Positions 37,460 through 50,075 of a stretch of 64,000 bases of DNA are shown here, one piece after another. Below the pieces are notes generated by a model, which worked only from the letters and a program-made list of their open reading frames with translations, had not been told where the DNA came from and did no database searches. Source of the stretch: Chionis minor (taxonomy: Eukaryota; Chordata; Aves; Charadriiformes; Chionididae); the NCBI GenBank assembly GCA_013398295.1, contig VZSF01000718.1:248001-312000 (forward strand), read 5' to 3'. The translations under genes were made by a program, and so were the position numbers. Every line of letters starts with the position of its first letter. Position 1 is the first letter of the stretch.

Positions 37460-38814
37460 TAGGTCGGTTAGTCTTACCTCTGTGCCCAGCAAGACCATGG
37501 AGCAGATCCTCCTGGAAACTCTGCTAAGGCACATGGAAAATAAGGAGATCGGTGGCAGCCAACATGGTTTTGCTAAGGGCAAATTTAGTGGCCTTCTACA
37601 ATAGTGTTACAACATTGGTGGATAAGGAGAGAGCAACAGACATCTTCTATCTGGACTTGTGCAAGGTGTTTGACACTGTCCCGCACAAGATCCTGGTCTC
37701 TAAATTGGAGAGACATGGATTTGACTGGTGGACCACTTGGTGGATAAGGAACTGGCTGAAGAGTGGCACTCAAAGAGTTGCAGTCAACAGCTCGATGTCC
37801 AAGTGGTGACCAGTGATGAGCAGTGTTCCTCAAAGGTCAGTACTGGGGCCGGTACTATTTAACATCTTTGTTGGCAACGTGGATATTGGGATTGAGTGCA
37901 CCCTCAGCAAGTTTGCTGACAATAGGAAGCTGTGTGGTGCAGTTGACACGCTGGAGGGAAGGGTTGCCATCCAGAGGAACCTGGACAGGCTTGAAAGGTG
38001 GGCCTGTACAAACCTCATGAAATTCAACAAGGCCCAGTGCAAGGTCCTGCACATGGGTCAGGGCAATCCCAAGCACAAATACAGGCTGGGAGGAGAATGG
38101 ATCGAGAGCAGCCCTGAGGAGAGGGACTTGGGGGTGTTGGTGGGTGAGAAGCTCAACATGAGCTGGCAATGTGCGCTTGCAGCACAGAAGGCCAACTGTA
38201 TCCTGGGCTGCATCAAAAGAAGTGTGGCCAGCAAGTCTAGGGAGGTGATTCTGCTCCTCTACTGCATTCTCATGAGACCCCACCTGTAGTACTGCATCCA
38301 GCTCTGGAAACCCCAACATAAGAAGGATATGGATCTCTTGAAGAGGGTCCGGAGGAGGGCCACGGAGGTGATCAGAGGGTTAGAGCACCTCTGCTATGAG
38401 GACAGGCTGAGAGAGTTGGGGTTGTTCAACCTGGGCAAGAGAAGGCTCCAGAGAGACCTTATAGCAGCCTTCCAGTACCTGAAGGGGGCCTACAAGAAAG
38501 CTGGAGAGGGACTTTCTACAAGGGCATGTAGTTGTAAGATGAGGGCTAATGGCTTCAAGCGGGAAGACGGGAGCTTTAGAATAGATGTCAGGAAGAAATG
38601 TTTAACTATGAGGGTAGTGAGGCACTGGAACAGGTTTCCCGGGGAAGTTGTGAGGGCCCAATCCCTGGAAGTGTTCAAGGCCAGGTTGGATGGGGCTTTG
38701 AGCAACCTGCTCTAGTGAGAGGTGTCCCTGCCCATGGCAGGGGGGATTGGGACTAGATAATCTTTAAGGTCCCTTCAAACCTAAACCATTCCATGATTCT
38801 ATAATTCTATGATT
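37460..38814 (+). mobile_element. CR1 LINE with reverse-transcriptase region
   Basis: The longest plus-strand CR1 copy, about 1.36 kb. It starts inside the reverse transcriptase of ORF2 (the PVSLTSVPGK-like block, here read near GGTTAGTCTTACC) and runs through the C-terminal region and the 3' tail to TTCTATAATTCTATGATT. A small deletion near 37580-37590 removes codons before NLVAFY. Two in-frame stops and a mutated active site make it non-functional. It belongs to the same subfamily as 9700-10425. Confidence 0.95.
37585..38715 (+). pseudogene. CR1 ORF2 reverse-transcriptase remnant
   Basis: One frame carries the domain from NLVAFYNSV (37582 on) to the true family stop TAG at 38713-38715. Motif A is kept: [10 protein letters not shown], catalytic Asp codon at 37654-37656. 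The PQG block reads [10 protein letters not shown]. Motif C, normally F/Y-A-D-D, reads FADN at 37912-37923, so the second catalytic aspartate is lost. Premature stops are TGA at 37807-37809 and TAG at 38287-38289. All three open segments share one frame, so decay has been by point mutation more than by frameshift after the early deletion. It encodes no active enzyme. Confidence 0.92.
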
Positions 38815-41800
38815 TTTGCATCTTCTGATTTGTTGCATCCACCTCTGCTACCTCTCTGTAAGCACCCACATGCTCTACCTGCATTGGCACTTTCCATGCT
38901 GGAATGCTTGGTTCGATGGTGCCTTGATGTTTTCAAATCCCTGCTCCTTTATGCTTTCAGCTCTCTGCTGTGTTACAAAGCACGTTGATGCCTGGAAAAA
39001 CAGCTGTGAATGTATGGAAGATTTAGTTTAGTTTATCCTGCTTGAAAGTTGAGAGAGGAAAAAGGTACTAGGATCGCCAATACCGAGCTGACAATATCAA
39101 GGGGCTTAAAGTGCCTGTGAGAGTGAAGCATCCCAGGGACAAGGAGAGCAAGCGGCATGCTTTGGCAGGGCAGGAAGCCACAGGACACACAGGACATGGA
39201 GACCAGCTGACAGCAGCACATCTGCTACAGAAAAGTCAATAGATACGATGTCTGAGGAGATTGAAGTGACACCGAAAAGAAGCAGTTCAGTTTATGATCT
39301 TTAACACAGTTTGTGGGTTTTTTTCTCTTCATATCTCTGTTTATAAAAGCAAAGGCTTTGTATTTTCCTGATGTTTTTCTCTTGTGTTTCCTGTTTCTTA
39401 GGACTTGTTGCTACTGCAATGTTGACTTTGCGTCTGAGTTCCTCCTGCTCCAAATGGAAAGGGCAGCAGTTTGAAAGATTTGGTTTTAGACAGACACAAA
39501 TTTGATGGTGCAGAGAAACATTTTCGGTTTAAAACTACTAATCTCCTTTGGGACTCCTTTAAGAGAGGAGTTATCCTAGTTATCCTTATTTACATCCTGC
39601 AACTGCAATTACATCCTTTAGGTTTCAAGTAACTTTTAGAAATTGAGTGAGTTTCACATGATAAAATGCAGGGTGTTTGTCCTGTAGCCACTGTCCTCTT
39701 TCCAAGATTTGGCACTGTTACAAGGCAGGAGGAACCACCAGAATGGTGGTGTTTAGTCTTAGTAGAGTCTTCTAATGGTGTTGCTGGTTTTTTTCCCTCT
39801 GCTGGTGTTCAGGGTTGTGTCTGTCCTCCTTGGAAGAGTGGGTTCCTGTTGGAGCTCCCTCGTTCTGCTGCTCATCTCTCCCCCTGCTGTTGATGACCAG
39901 GCTTTTTCATATCATGCGCCTGCTATCTGGGACCCTCACTTAGAAAGGGGTAGTTTCAGGGTAACAGGGAGGCTTCTGTCTATGTCTGAGAGCGAGCCTA
40001 TAAGCTTCCTTTAAACTTTAGGCATTTCATTGTTGGAAAGCTTTCAGATGGTCACAGCATAAGGGCTCTTTATATGTAATCTGGCATTGCACAGTAAAAG
40101 ATTGCTTTATGTAAGTTTAGATGTGCAGTTCCTTTATAAACTGGCCATATAAAGTCACCATGCAGGAGATTGTTTTTCTTCTTGTGATCAACGTTGCTTT
40201 TAGAAGGGTTTTTTGGGTGGGTTTTGTTGGGTTTTTTTTTGTTTTTAGTAGGATTAGAAATCTTAAGATAGTGCGAACGGGCAGAAAATACTGCACCCTA
40301 GGCAAAACTGAACATGCAGGCCTCTGTACATTTGTTCAAACACCGGTGTCAACAGCCTCCCAGGTAACAGAGTCCTCAACCTGTCTAAAAAGGGTGACTC
40401 AAGACTCGTTAACTGTAGCACCAAAGTAACCTACTACTGAAAAATACTTTCTGAACTAATTCATGGCCCATAATCTGTCTAATATGATGTATTGTAAAAT
40501 GAGCATGAATGACATTAGAACATGTGAAAAAGAAAGGCTGGTGCTCTGCAGACTAAGCAACAATTTCTCTACAAAGTGTATCCAGCTTGTTTACATGTTA
40601 CGCATCCTGACACAGATATTTTAATTTGTAAACTCTTCTTCAACCCGAAAACCTTCTTCTCAATTTTTGCCAAGTAAATTAGCAGCCCAGAAACCAGGGA
40701 CTCCTGCTTCTGCTTGAGATTTGGGAAAAAAAGAAAAAAAAAAAAAAAAAAAACTGCAACAGAAGCATGTTACTAATAGAAAACTGTCAAATGCTTATCA
40801 TTATGTAGATTATCTTCTGTGATTGAGTATCCTAAACTGAATTGCATCTACCAGCATTTGAAAAGTATTTAAGAGCACTTAGGACTTCAGCCAACCCACT
40901 TCCTCCAGCTGTGTGAAGCTCGCAAGAACTGTGGCAACTGTAACACATACCAGACCAGAATCTTTCATGTAACTGATTTATGCCTTAAATTATTTTTTTA
41001 TCAAACAGTAGGTAAATTGTCAATGAACTTTTTTTGCTTTAATGAGAAATAAGGGGCTTTTGTGGGTTCTTGTCTAGAACTGTTCACAGCGGACTTCATC
41101 CAAAGGTCCTTGAAGTTGGTGAATGTTAATGGATTTGGAATCTCAGGCTTGAAAAAATAGTAGTTACTATGTCTCCTGACAGTGATTTCTTTTTTTCTGG
41201 TGGTAATAAACTTAATTCTGATCCCAGTATGAACTGACAAAAACGTGTCTGGAAGCTGATAAGCAAAGATTGTCTCATGAAACAGGCAATGTCATGCAAC
41301 CCAATACACAAATGACGTGTGGTTATGCTACTCACCGCATTGTTTCACAAAATACTTTTTTTCTTTACAAAAAGAAAGTAATTTTTACATAAGGCTGCAT
41401 AAAAACACTGCTGGTGTATGTGCAACACTGCAGGGGGTACGGTTTTTTGGTAAAAAAATCCAATTTTTGGTGCTGCCTACAGGAAAAGGTTGTTCCTGGC
41501 ATATAGTAAGTCTGATTACCTCCTAAGAGCGTTTTGTTTTTCTTTAAACTTTCAAATCAAGTCTTTCTGAGCTTCAGAGCAACTTCTCATGTCTGTTGGT
41601 GTGCTAAGTATTTTACTGTGTCTTACCATTTGGGAGGAGATGCTTGGACAGCTTTCCTTTGGACACCACTTCCATATTGGCGGTGATATGTGTGTCACGG
41701 TTTGGGGTGACCCTGTTGTAAGTGTTCTGCCCTGGGATGCATAGCAAGTTGCAGCCTTACAGGAAGCTGATGTTGCTTAAATCTAACATTATTCAATTGA

Positions 41801-44800
41801 TCGTACTCTAAGGCATCCTCGTTCTGTATTTGATTTTAGATGGTAAGGAGAAGAGGAGTTCATTGTGAACTTTTTCAGAAAAGGTTCTCATTCTCAACAC
41901 TTTTCCTTTGTCTGCAACTTCTCTTCTTTCCCTGCTCGTCCCCTGGCTTAAAATTTTACTTAAAATTTTACTATATGCCATTCAGTTTGTGCCAGCAGCC
42001 TGTTGGATATTAGGGTATACCTTTGTACACCTATAGCCAACTCTTCATAACAAGAGCAAATGAAAACTTTTATGGTAAATGCTTTCTGTTAAAAGAACTA
42101 TTTGTGAAAATATACTTATCTGAAAGAAGCGCACCTTTCACTGAATAGTCAGATGGCCACCTCCAGGTTTTCAGTTTTCCCAAGCACAGAGTCTTGGGAA
42201 GGCAAGCTCTCTCCCATTAGTAATTTTGGTCAGACTAACCATTTGGCACCTCTTCTAATTGCAAAAGAAGCCAAAATTGGTGTGCCTTGAAGATTATATT
42301 AATTTATTTTGCATTTCCTATGCTGTGTTCTCCAAAGTCCGCAAAGCTTTTCTGAAAAGTGCTGGTCAGAATTTGTGGATAAGTAACATTATCCAAAGCC
42401 TTCAAGAAAAAGGAATAGTCCTCTTACATGCTACAGGTAGAATGAAAATGATTAAGGCTAAAACTGAGTTCTGTACAGACTCCAGACTAGACACAAAGAA
42501 AGAGTGAATAATCTTGGTTTTCTCTGCAAGCTGCGTGCCGTCCTCTCCCCCAGTTGGCGATAATTATGCAGCAAATAATGTTCCCTTCCCTTCTCCCTGC
42601 CCTGCTCTATCCCCAAATACCTCATCTCCTTTGTAGCCAGAGAGACAGGGCATGTTTTGCATCATCTTCCAAAATAAAGCAAAAAGCATCCCCTGGAAAA
42701 GTTTCAAACTTTCTACCTGCCACCCCCAAAGTTCAAAAGATCTGGCAAGGTTAGAGATGTGGTAAATCGTGCCTCTGCCTCAGATTTAACTCGACACTCT
42801 TTTACCAAGCCCTCTTCCTGGTTTTTTTCGTACATGGTCTCAACGGAGGACTCGCTCTAGACCCCTTCAGCATGTATTGAGGCAGCTGCCTGCAATCCAG
42901 TACTGTAAAAGTGCAGTTTTATTGTTGGTTGAAACTAGCACTGCAACCAAATAAGTGGACTTGCCATTCCCCAAATCCTACATCTGCCTGTCAATCCTTT
43001 CCAGCCTTTTTCCCTAGTGCCAGCATAGGCTCTTTTTTCTCCCCACAGTTACTTTGTGAACTGGGCTAAAAAAATTCACCCGGTTCATTTTTATTCCAGT
43101 TGTTTCCGCAGCCCCGTTTTCTGCACGGGCATTTCTGCTGGGCTGAAGGAGGGAGGGAGGGAGCGCTGCTGGGGCCGCATCCAGAAGCTCCGCACCAGTG
43201 CCGGGGGGTGAGGTGGGGGGGGGGTTAGCCACTTTTGGCAGCAGTGCCAGCCCCTGTCTTTCAAGAATTCATGGGACCGGCAGTGTGGAGTACAGAATTT
43301 CCCTTATTTGTCACTTCTCTGGGGAAATTATTAAATCAGTCTCTTGGTGTAGAAGAAAATAATGAGCTAATCCAGAGTCGAGGTGCTATTGGATTGTTTC
43401 GGACCTGGCTCGTCTCTTAAGCTCCTAACTTTTCTGCATGCAGATGTTATCCAATTAGTTCGGAGGCAGAAGTAGAGTTTCTTGACTTGATTTTTTCTTT
43501 CCAGGCCAAATGCCTGGAAGCTAGGGAGGGAAATGGATGGCACTGGAATAATAACCACCTTCCCTGAGTTTGAGCAGAGCAGTTATGACCGATCTCTTTC
43601 TCAGTGTTTTCACAAATTCTGCCAAGTTGTACAAAAGGTGTCGAGGGAGGAGGGGGTGATGGGGGTTTTTTTCTTTATTCCTTGATGTGCCCAGTTTTTT
43701 TTCTAAACTACTAAACAAAGAAAGCAAGCAGAGAATAAAACACTTCGGTTTGTAGTTTTCTGATTAAAAATGTCTGTTCCTAAAATCTTTCACAAGAGCC
43801 CCTTCTGATTCGTAATGATTTCTCTTTTTTTTTTTTCTTGCCTCTCCACCCTGAACTCTCCACCCAAAATGAAGTCTTAGCCTTATGAGATCAGAGGTCT
43901 GCTTACTAATCAGGATTTTGAGCAGTGTAATCCAGTTGTCGTGTTTTAAGGCAGATTTATTTAGTGATTTTTTAATAGAAATTTTATTTTCCTAGCTACT
44001 TTTCATGTAACAACCAGTGAAAATAATTTGACCTAAGAAGTCATTCCCCCTTTCTTCCCTACAGCATCCTTCAGGAGAGATGCTGCTGCTTCTGCAGCTG
44101 AGGCAGGTTTCCATGGTCAATAATGCAGGACTCCAAGTTATCTGTGTTTAGCTGTAAAGTTACTAATCCAGCAGTAATTTCACAGATGCCTCTCTCGTGG
44201 AAAATTCAGCCATGTACTCGGTGGGGGGAACAGGAGTTTAAAGCAGTTCAAATTCAGTCTGGCTTCACTGGTGTGGACACCAGGGCACTGAAACGTGTGT
44301 CCTTCTCTGTTTGCTGTACAGTTACTGCTCCCAGATCTGAACACCGGCAGAATCATAGCTCCTTTGTCTTCTAGGACTTTACAAACTAAAGGGTTTAACA
44401 TCATTGTTAGTCTGTGCTCCATGAGTTGTTCTTTCAAAGATTTTGCCTTAAGGAAAAATAAGGAGTAGCTGTCATTTGAAATTTACTCAGGGTTGGCAAA
44501 ATGACGGCATTTGTCACTTCTGCTCTCTGTCTTCTTCAGACTGGCCCTAGTGTGTGTCGAACTGGATATTGCGTTGACTTACTTCTTCTCCCTCTTTGTT
44601 TTTCTAGAGAATGCCAAGTAATTAATATAATCTACAAATTCAGTGCGGCATACACCCTTTTTTTTTTTCCTTTGTGTAGTTTTCAAACAAGGAGGCTGTC
44701 GAGAGCCTTACGTGCGTAGTATTTCAAAAACTGTTTGTCAAAGCAAAATCACTAAGAGATACTGGGTTGACCATTTTTTTTAGGGCTGGATCTAAAATAA

Positions 44801-45118
44801 TTGGCACAGTTGCTGTATGCTGATGCGTGTTTCATGTTGTTGACCTCATCTCCCTGAAGTCTGAATAGCTGTCGTGTCAGTGACAGTGATGTGTCTGAGC
44901 AGTGTGAGGGATTCCTGCAATTATTTTAATACTTTGCATGATACTGGTGGAATTTAATAATTAGTTGTGAAGGCTCAAATCCAATTACCTCCTTCCCTAA
45001 AACAGAAAAAATGGTGGAAGTTTGGTAATAAATGCTAGCGAAGTGAGAAAGAAGTGTAACATAAATTGTGGTGTTCCACTCACTAATTTTTTCTTTCCAT
45101 TTCTCTCTTATTTTACAG
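38815..45118. other. single-copy DNA, no gene seen
   Basis: No gene or transposon recognised. Simple sequence: a T/G tract at 40206-40248, an A-rich run at 40726-40753, and a 12-bp perfect tandem pair (TTAAAATTTTAC twice) at 41948-41971. A strong acceptor-like tract before 44065 lacks a matching donor. Open frames are 102 codons or fewer, with no recognisable product. Confidence 0.5.
43148..43224. other. G-rich tract, possible G-quadruplex
   Basis: On the plus strand, three GGG runs separated by single A (43151-43161) are followed by GGGG at 43171-43174. A second cluster has G6 at 43203-43208 and G10 at 43215-43224. Four close GGG runs are the usual requirement for an intramolecular G-quadruplex. 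The tract sits in the small GC- and CpG-enriched patch 43080-43215. Confidence 0.55.
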
Positions 45119-45189
45119 GGCATGTTTTTGAGCCATTTTTGAGGAAATGTGGTGAATGTAAACTTGCTCTGATTTGGGGGGAAATTCTG
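45119..45189 (+). other. candidate 71-bp exon
   Basis: A long pyrimidine-rich tract ending TTTTACAG precedes 45119, and a consensus donor GTAAGT follows 45189. Two of three frames can be judged: one stops, while the frame with two leftover bases and 23 codons stays open (HVFEPFLRKCGECKLALIWG, then EIL). Both splice signals are near-ideal, the best pair I noticed in the window. The peptide is unknown to me. Phases (1 in, 0 out) do not join to the other two exon-like segments. Confidence 0.28.
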
Positions 45190-47040
45190 GTAAGTGGTGC
45201 CGTCTTGATCAATTTTGGTTTTCAATGAGAATTTCAGAAAGATTGTTTTAGCTTTTTTCAGTTTTTATTTTTTTAGCTGACGGGAAATACAGAGGCATAG
45301 TGGGTAATATGTGGTTTTCTTCCTCTGGTACGGAGACTCGCAGTGTGAGAAGCATTGACAGAAAACAGCATGCTAGGCCTTAGGGGGAGGAATGTAGTTT
45401 CATTTGCTCCAGTGGCATTTGTTTATTGTGTTTGTAGCTGTTATATTCTGCCGAGGAGTGGTTGAGCTAAAACCTAGAGTAGAAGAAACACAAAGACCTA
45501 GTTTAAAAACAAGGGGAACAAAAAAAGCATGCCAGTGGTATAAAAAATCAGGAGCAAAAATAGTGTAGAGGGAGCATACACCTCCCAAAGTGGTGGGGGT
45601 GTCCAGTCTTTCTGAAATCTTTCCATCCATTCCCAGAACGTCTGACCGGCACACATGGATCTAGGATGATTTGCTTACGCCTGAGAGATAAGGAGGTAGT
45701 TAACGCTCCTGTGTGCTGTACCAGTTTTCCTATTCCTTCTTTCCATCCCACATGACAAGCTTTGGTGCTTCTTTGGCTGTTCTATACACAACACTTCCAG
45801 AGGCACCAGCTTCCTACGGACTTCTGGTCCCACAGGCAGTATGGGAATATGGCGTGTCATGTGCGATGTGTCTGTGCTGCTGAGTTGCCCTGCCATGAGG
45901 AGGAGGCGGCAGAGAAGAAAGGAGGTAATTAGTGACATGCCCTGACTGGAGGGAAGTAATCCTGAGAAAACACTTCCAACCTACGAAAAAGCAGCCGATC
46001 TGGAGCAGTTTGTAGGCTCATCTTGCTTTTCCCTCTAGGAGGCTGTCAATATATGCAGTTCTGTCTGGTGCCAATCAATCACCATCACACTTGGGAAAAA
46101 AAATGCCGGCAGAAGATTGTGTCCCTTCTTTACTTTGGCCAAGCAGGTTATTGGACTGGTATTTTTTCTTCAGCCAGCATGTGCAGATTGCAGATGAGAA
46201 CTGGCTTATTCTCCACTGGCAGAAGACTTCAGTCTCAAATAGCCTGCAGGGTAGAAAACTGAAAATCAAAGACTGGCTCTGTGAGAACACTTGTTCTTTT
46301 CTGCCATTTAAAAAACCCAGATGTTTTTACATCATTCAGAAAGATCTGGATTAGCTAACAGATGTTTAAATGTAGATATTTTAGCCTTCTGCAGAACATA
46401 CAGTCTTAAAGATAAGAAAAGATAAGATAACCAAGATCAGAATTTTACAAATAAGTTGGCCAAATGCATGAAAAGTCCTGTACAACAGTACCTGGGTAAA
46501 TCCTGCTGTTGCTCATTCTTTTAAGCAATCTTCTCTCTACAGTCTGACTTTTGTGACCATGTCACGTTGTAAAGTTGCACCTCTATCCGTATACTGGGAA
46601 ATGAGAGCAAAAATTATTTAACCAGAATTTGGTTGTAGGGCCAAAGATGAGCCACAGACCGTGGCCACATGATCTCATTAGTCCATGAGATTTTGTGCTG
46701 ATTTCTGTTACCGCAAAAGAGGGTAAGAGCTATACCTAGTTTTCTTTTTGGTGGTAGTAATGATACTTTGATCCTAAAAGTTGTCTGGTGTCCTTACAGA
46801 TTGGCTGATCTTTGTGTGGGGAGTGACAAAGCTATGGTGCTCACAAGTCAAGGGAGTAGAGTCATAATTCAGAAACAGTGATGCTTTGTAACACCAAGGA
46901 AAAGGAGTTTATTGGCAGACCTGGTAGTAAGATTGTTGTGTTTTAATTTCCCTTTAAAGATGTGTCAGCTGAGACCAGCCTAGTCTCCATGGCTGCATAA
47001 AAGAGCATAGTTCAAGAGCAGCAAGAGGGAAGAGAAAGGA
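45190..47040. other. single-copy DNA, no gene seen
   Basis: No gene or transposon recognised between the exon-like segment and the next CR1. Open frames are 99 codons or fewer on either strand and have no known product. Confidence 0.5.
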
Positions 47041-47245
47041 GAATCATAGAATAATTTTAGTTGGAAGAAACTGCCAGATGTCATCTTGCCCAAACCCATG
47101 CTTGAAACAGGTCCTATTAGGTCAGGTTGCTAAGGGCCTTGATTTTCAAAATTCAACTGGATGACAGAGCTGGAAACTCTACACCCTCTCTGGGCACCTG
47201 TTCCTTTGTCTGACCATCCTCAGAGTGAAAAAGTGCTTCCTTAGT
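47041..47245 (-). mobile_element. old CR1 LINE 3' end, minus strand
   Basis: Read on the minus strand, this is the last 200 bases of a CR1. The tail ATTCTATGATT lies at 47041-47052, and an older-type 3' end lies upstream, recognisable on the plus strand as CTCTGGGCACCTGTTCC. Many substitutions relative to the family suggest an older copy than those at 9.7, 23.8 and 37.5 kb. No open frame remains. The 5' end, at about 47245, is approximate. Confidence 0.85.
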
Positions 47246-50025
47246 GCTTCTTGTTGTTCTTGCTCATTGTCAATCAGTGTGGACTTTGCATCTTCTCTGC
47301 CTATGAGAGAGGAGTTTTAGGGAACACGCCAAAATCAGGCAAGATGCTTCTGGTGTCTCCAAGAAATGCGGTGTCACACAAATGCAGTAAACTTGTTAAT
47401 GGGGTGGGGGGGAACCCACAACCTGCTTCACAGAGGTTCTGCTTGTCTAATGTTTCTCAACCTATAGTTCATGTTCAGATTTGGAGAGCATGGCTGCTTG
47501 ACTTGGTTGAATCTCGAAACTTGGGAGAAGGTTAGCTGACAAACTGATGCTCCTGAAAACTACCTGTTTTCCTGACTTAGAGATATAAGCCAATGAAAAG
47601 AGACACTTCTCACTGCTGGATTGTAAACATACTGGAATTTCTTCAAGTCAGTCTGGAGCTGGGTTTGTACCACTCCATGCACCAAGATTTTCCTCTAAAA
47701 TTTAATACGGTTTTCCTGGAGCCATTATAATCTGTAAACAGACTCTGCAAATTTTGCTTGTTTTCACAGCTGTTCCTTACCCTCTTCCCACTTCAAACTG
47801 TTTGCAAAATCTTATTTTGAGGTAGAATAATCAGGAATCTTGAGTTTCTCATCTGTAAGGATCTCTGAAATATCTCTGACCCCACTGTAAGTTTGCCTAT
47901 GGCATTCCGAATTCCCTGAGAGTTTAAAAATAATTACTAAAAATGTAAGACAAGGAAGCAGTTTTGCCCAGACTCTGTCCCTAACCCAATGAATCCAAGA
48001 AGGACTGGACATCAAGAGAACATTTTGAATTTATCTTGACATAGCAGCTGAGCTCAGAGGCTCAGCAGTTATTTGTTCATCTTGTATCAAAGTCCTAGAA
48101 AAGGCCACGCAGCCTCCAGATCAAAAATTCGTAGTGGTTTCAGGAGCTGATTAGAGAAGTGTACTTGAATGCTGGGAGGGAAATCTTGCCTGAATTTAAA
48201 ACCCCCTCAGCTAAGCTGATGATATCTTTCTGAGCAGTGTGAGAAGAGACCTCTTTTGATGAGCTTGCTGAAAAGCAGCCTTCTGGATGTCAGAGCAGAT
48301 ATTTGCGTGGCGCTACAGCTTTGCCCTGTCTTGTGCTGAGCACAGTGTTCAGACGGCAGTCATAGAACGGCCATCCCTCCGCATCAAATACTTACACAAC
48401 TGCAAGGAGTCCCAAGAAGCGTGGCTGACGTAGGACAGAAAACCTTGGATGATCTGTGTTTTATTTTTTTTTCCCCAGTAAGACTGCTCTTTTCCAGTCC
48501 AGACTCCCCTTGAAACTCTTGCCTTTTATAAGACGGCGTTTTTATATTTCTAAGCATGACTTACACTGTACAGCATGGTGTTCTGTCCCTGTCCATCTAG
48601 ACCCTGTAGTTGTTTACAGCCATCAAGATCAGAGGAGGATCAAGCTGTGAAGTAAATATAGGGGATGCTCTATCATAAACTTGACCTGCATCTTCCTGCT
48701 CCATGTGTGCCACTGTGTCCTTCTCCTTTTCCTGTAGATTTCCTCTTCCCAGGAAAGCTGTGAATGCTTCAAACATGGGCCTTGGGACCTGGAAGTCCAC
48801 TGCTCTTTTCACTATGAATTTAGGCAGAGGTACCTCCCCAAGTTTCAGTGCCTTTTGGTTTTTTGCAGCTGAAATCTGAAATGCTGTGCTCCTATCTGCA
48901 CATTTCACTGTAGATCAGAAGCAATTGCACATCTTAAACAATAGTTTCAGTTATTCCTAGTTGTTCAGCTATATTGTGGAAAATTTGGATTTAAGCTGCT
49001 AAGACACTCACTTAGTGTTTTGATATGGAGGTTTTTCCCATTAAGAACAGTCACAATTTTCTTCTCTCTTTATTTTAAACAACCACTTAGCAGGCAGCGC
49101 CTGCTTTGATTTTTAGAAATTAAATAAAAACAGGCTTTTCAGTATCTTTATGCATATTAAATTTGTTTGCCTCTAGAAAGATTGTGATGCCCTGTGCATT
49201 TCTGGTTGTCCAATTTGTATGATACAATTATTTATATCCTTGATGTCTACCAAAAATGCTATCGAATTTTTCTTGGTGATTATTCTTCTCATGTCAGGCT
49301 CCTGACAAAAAGTGTTATACAACAACTATGCATTATCTTCAAAGAGCTTGGAATGCACTCTCTCACGGCAAAAAAAAAAACACTGTAACTTTTGCTTTAT
49401 TACCTGTATTCTGCCATGCCCACAAGAGACTTTGCCAGAATCATTAGCTGTTCTCTGTAATTAGGGCTGACCTGGTGCATTTTGGTCCTATTTCTAGTAG
49501 CTTTTCGTTTTCCAGAATCATTAATTTGGGCAGTGATATGCCTCATAATGTGCTTCTGTTGTGTATCTTCATTATTTCTTTGTACGGACCAAAGATTATC
49601 ATGCACCCTTAGGAAACCATGGAAATGCTTGAGCATTTTAAAATATCTTGGGTTTTACCAAGACTTGCTATGGTATCCTTGTAAATCCTTCAATTTTAGT
49701 CTGTTTCTTTTCTTCCAGTCTAGTCTGTGCAAAAGATATGCACGTTGGTGCTGCTGGGTGTGGTAAACATTAAATCCCGTTCATAAGATTTCCAAGGAAT
49801 GGGTCTTGTCCCCTGCCCAGAACTGCATGTTTCCAGTCCTGATCAGGTTGGATTCAGTCTGTTCTTTTAAGAGGCGTGAAGCATTGTTATACTTGTGTTC
49901 AATTCATTAAATCTGATAACCCTGCAGAGGGAGGTTTATGTTCCAGTCTCCTGCAGAAGAGCTCTTTGTGTCTGTCATTTTCCTAAGTATTTTCCTACTT
50001 CTCACTGGTAATCCCTTTAGTTTAG
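47246..50025. other. single-copy DNA, no gene seen
   Basis: No gene recognised. A T-rich tract lies at 48462-48474 and an A run at 49369-49381. The open frame at 49482-49766 has no recognisable product. Confidence 0.5.
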
Positions 50026-50075
50026 CTTTTCTTTTCTTTTTTTCTTTTCTTTTTTTTCCCCTTTTTTTTCCCCCC
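50026..50075. repeat. 50-nt pure pyrimidine tract with mirror symmetry
   Basis: Every base from 50026 to 50075 is C or T. Bases 50027-50053 form a perfect mirror repeat about 50040 (T4 C T4 C T7 C T4 C T4). Mirror-symmetric polypyrimidine DNA can fold into a triplex (H-DNA). The tract ends CCCCCAG like a splice acceptor, but all three downstream frames stop early and no donor follows. Confidence 0.9.

Noticed and set aside
44065..44106. 42-bp exon-like segment after a good acceptor
   Set aside because: The donor reads GTTTCC, which is poor, and the segment is leucine/glutamine low-complexity.
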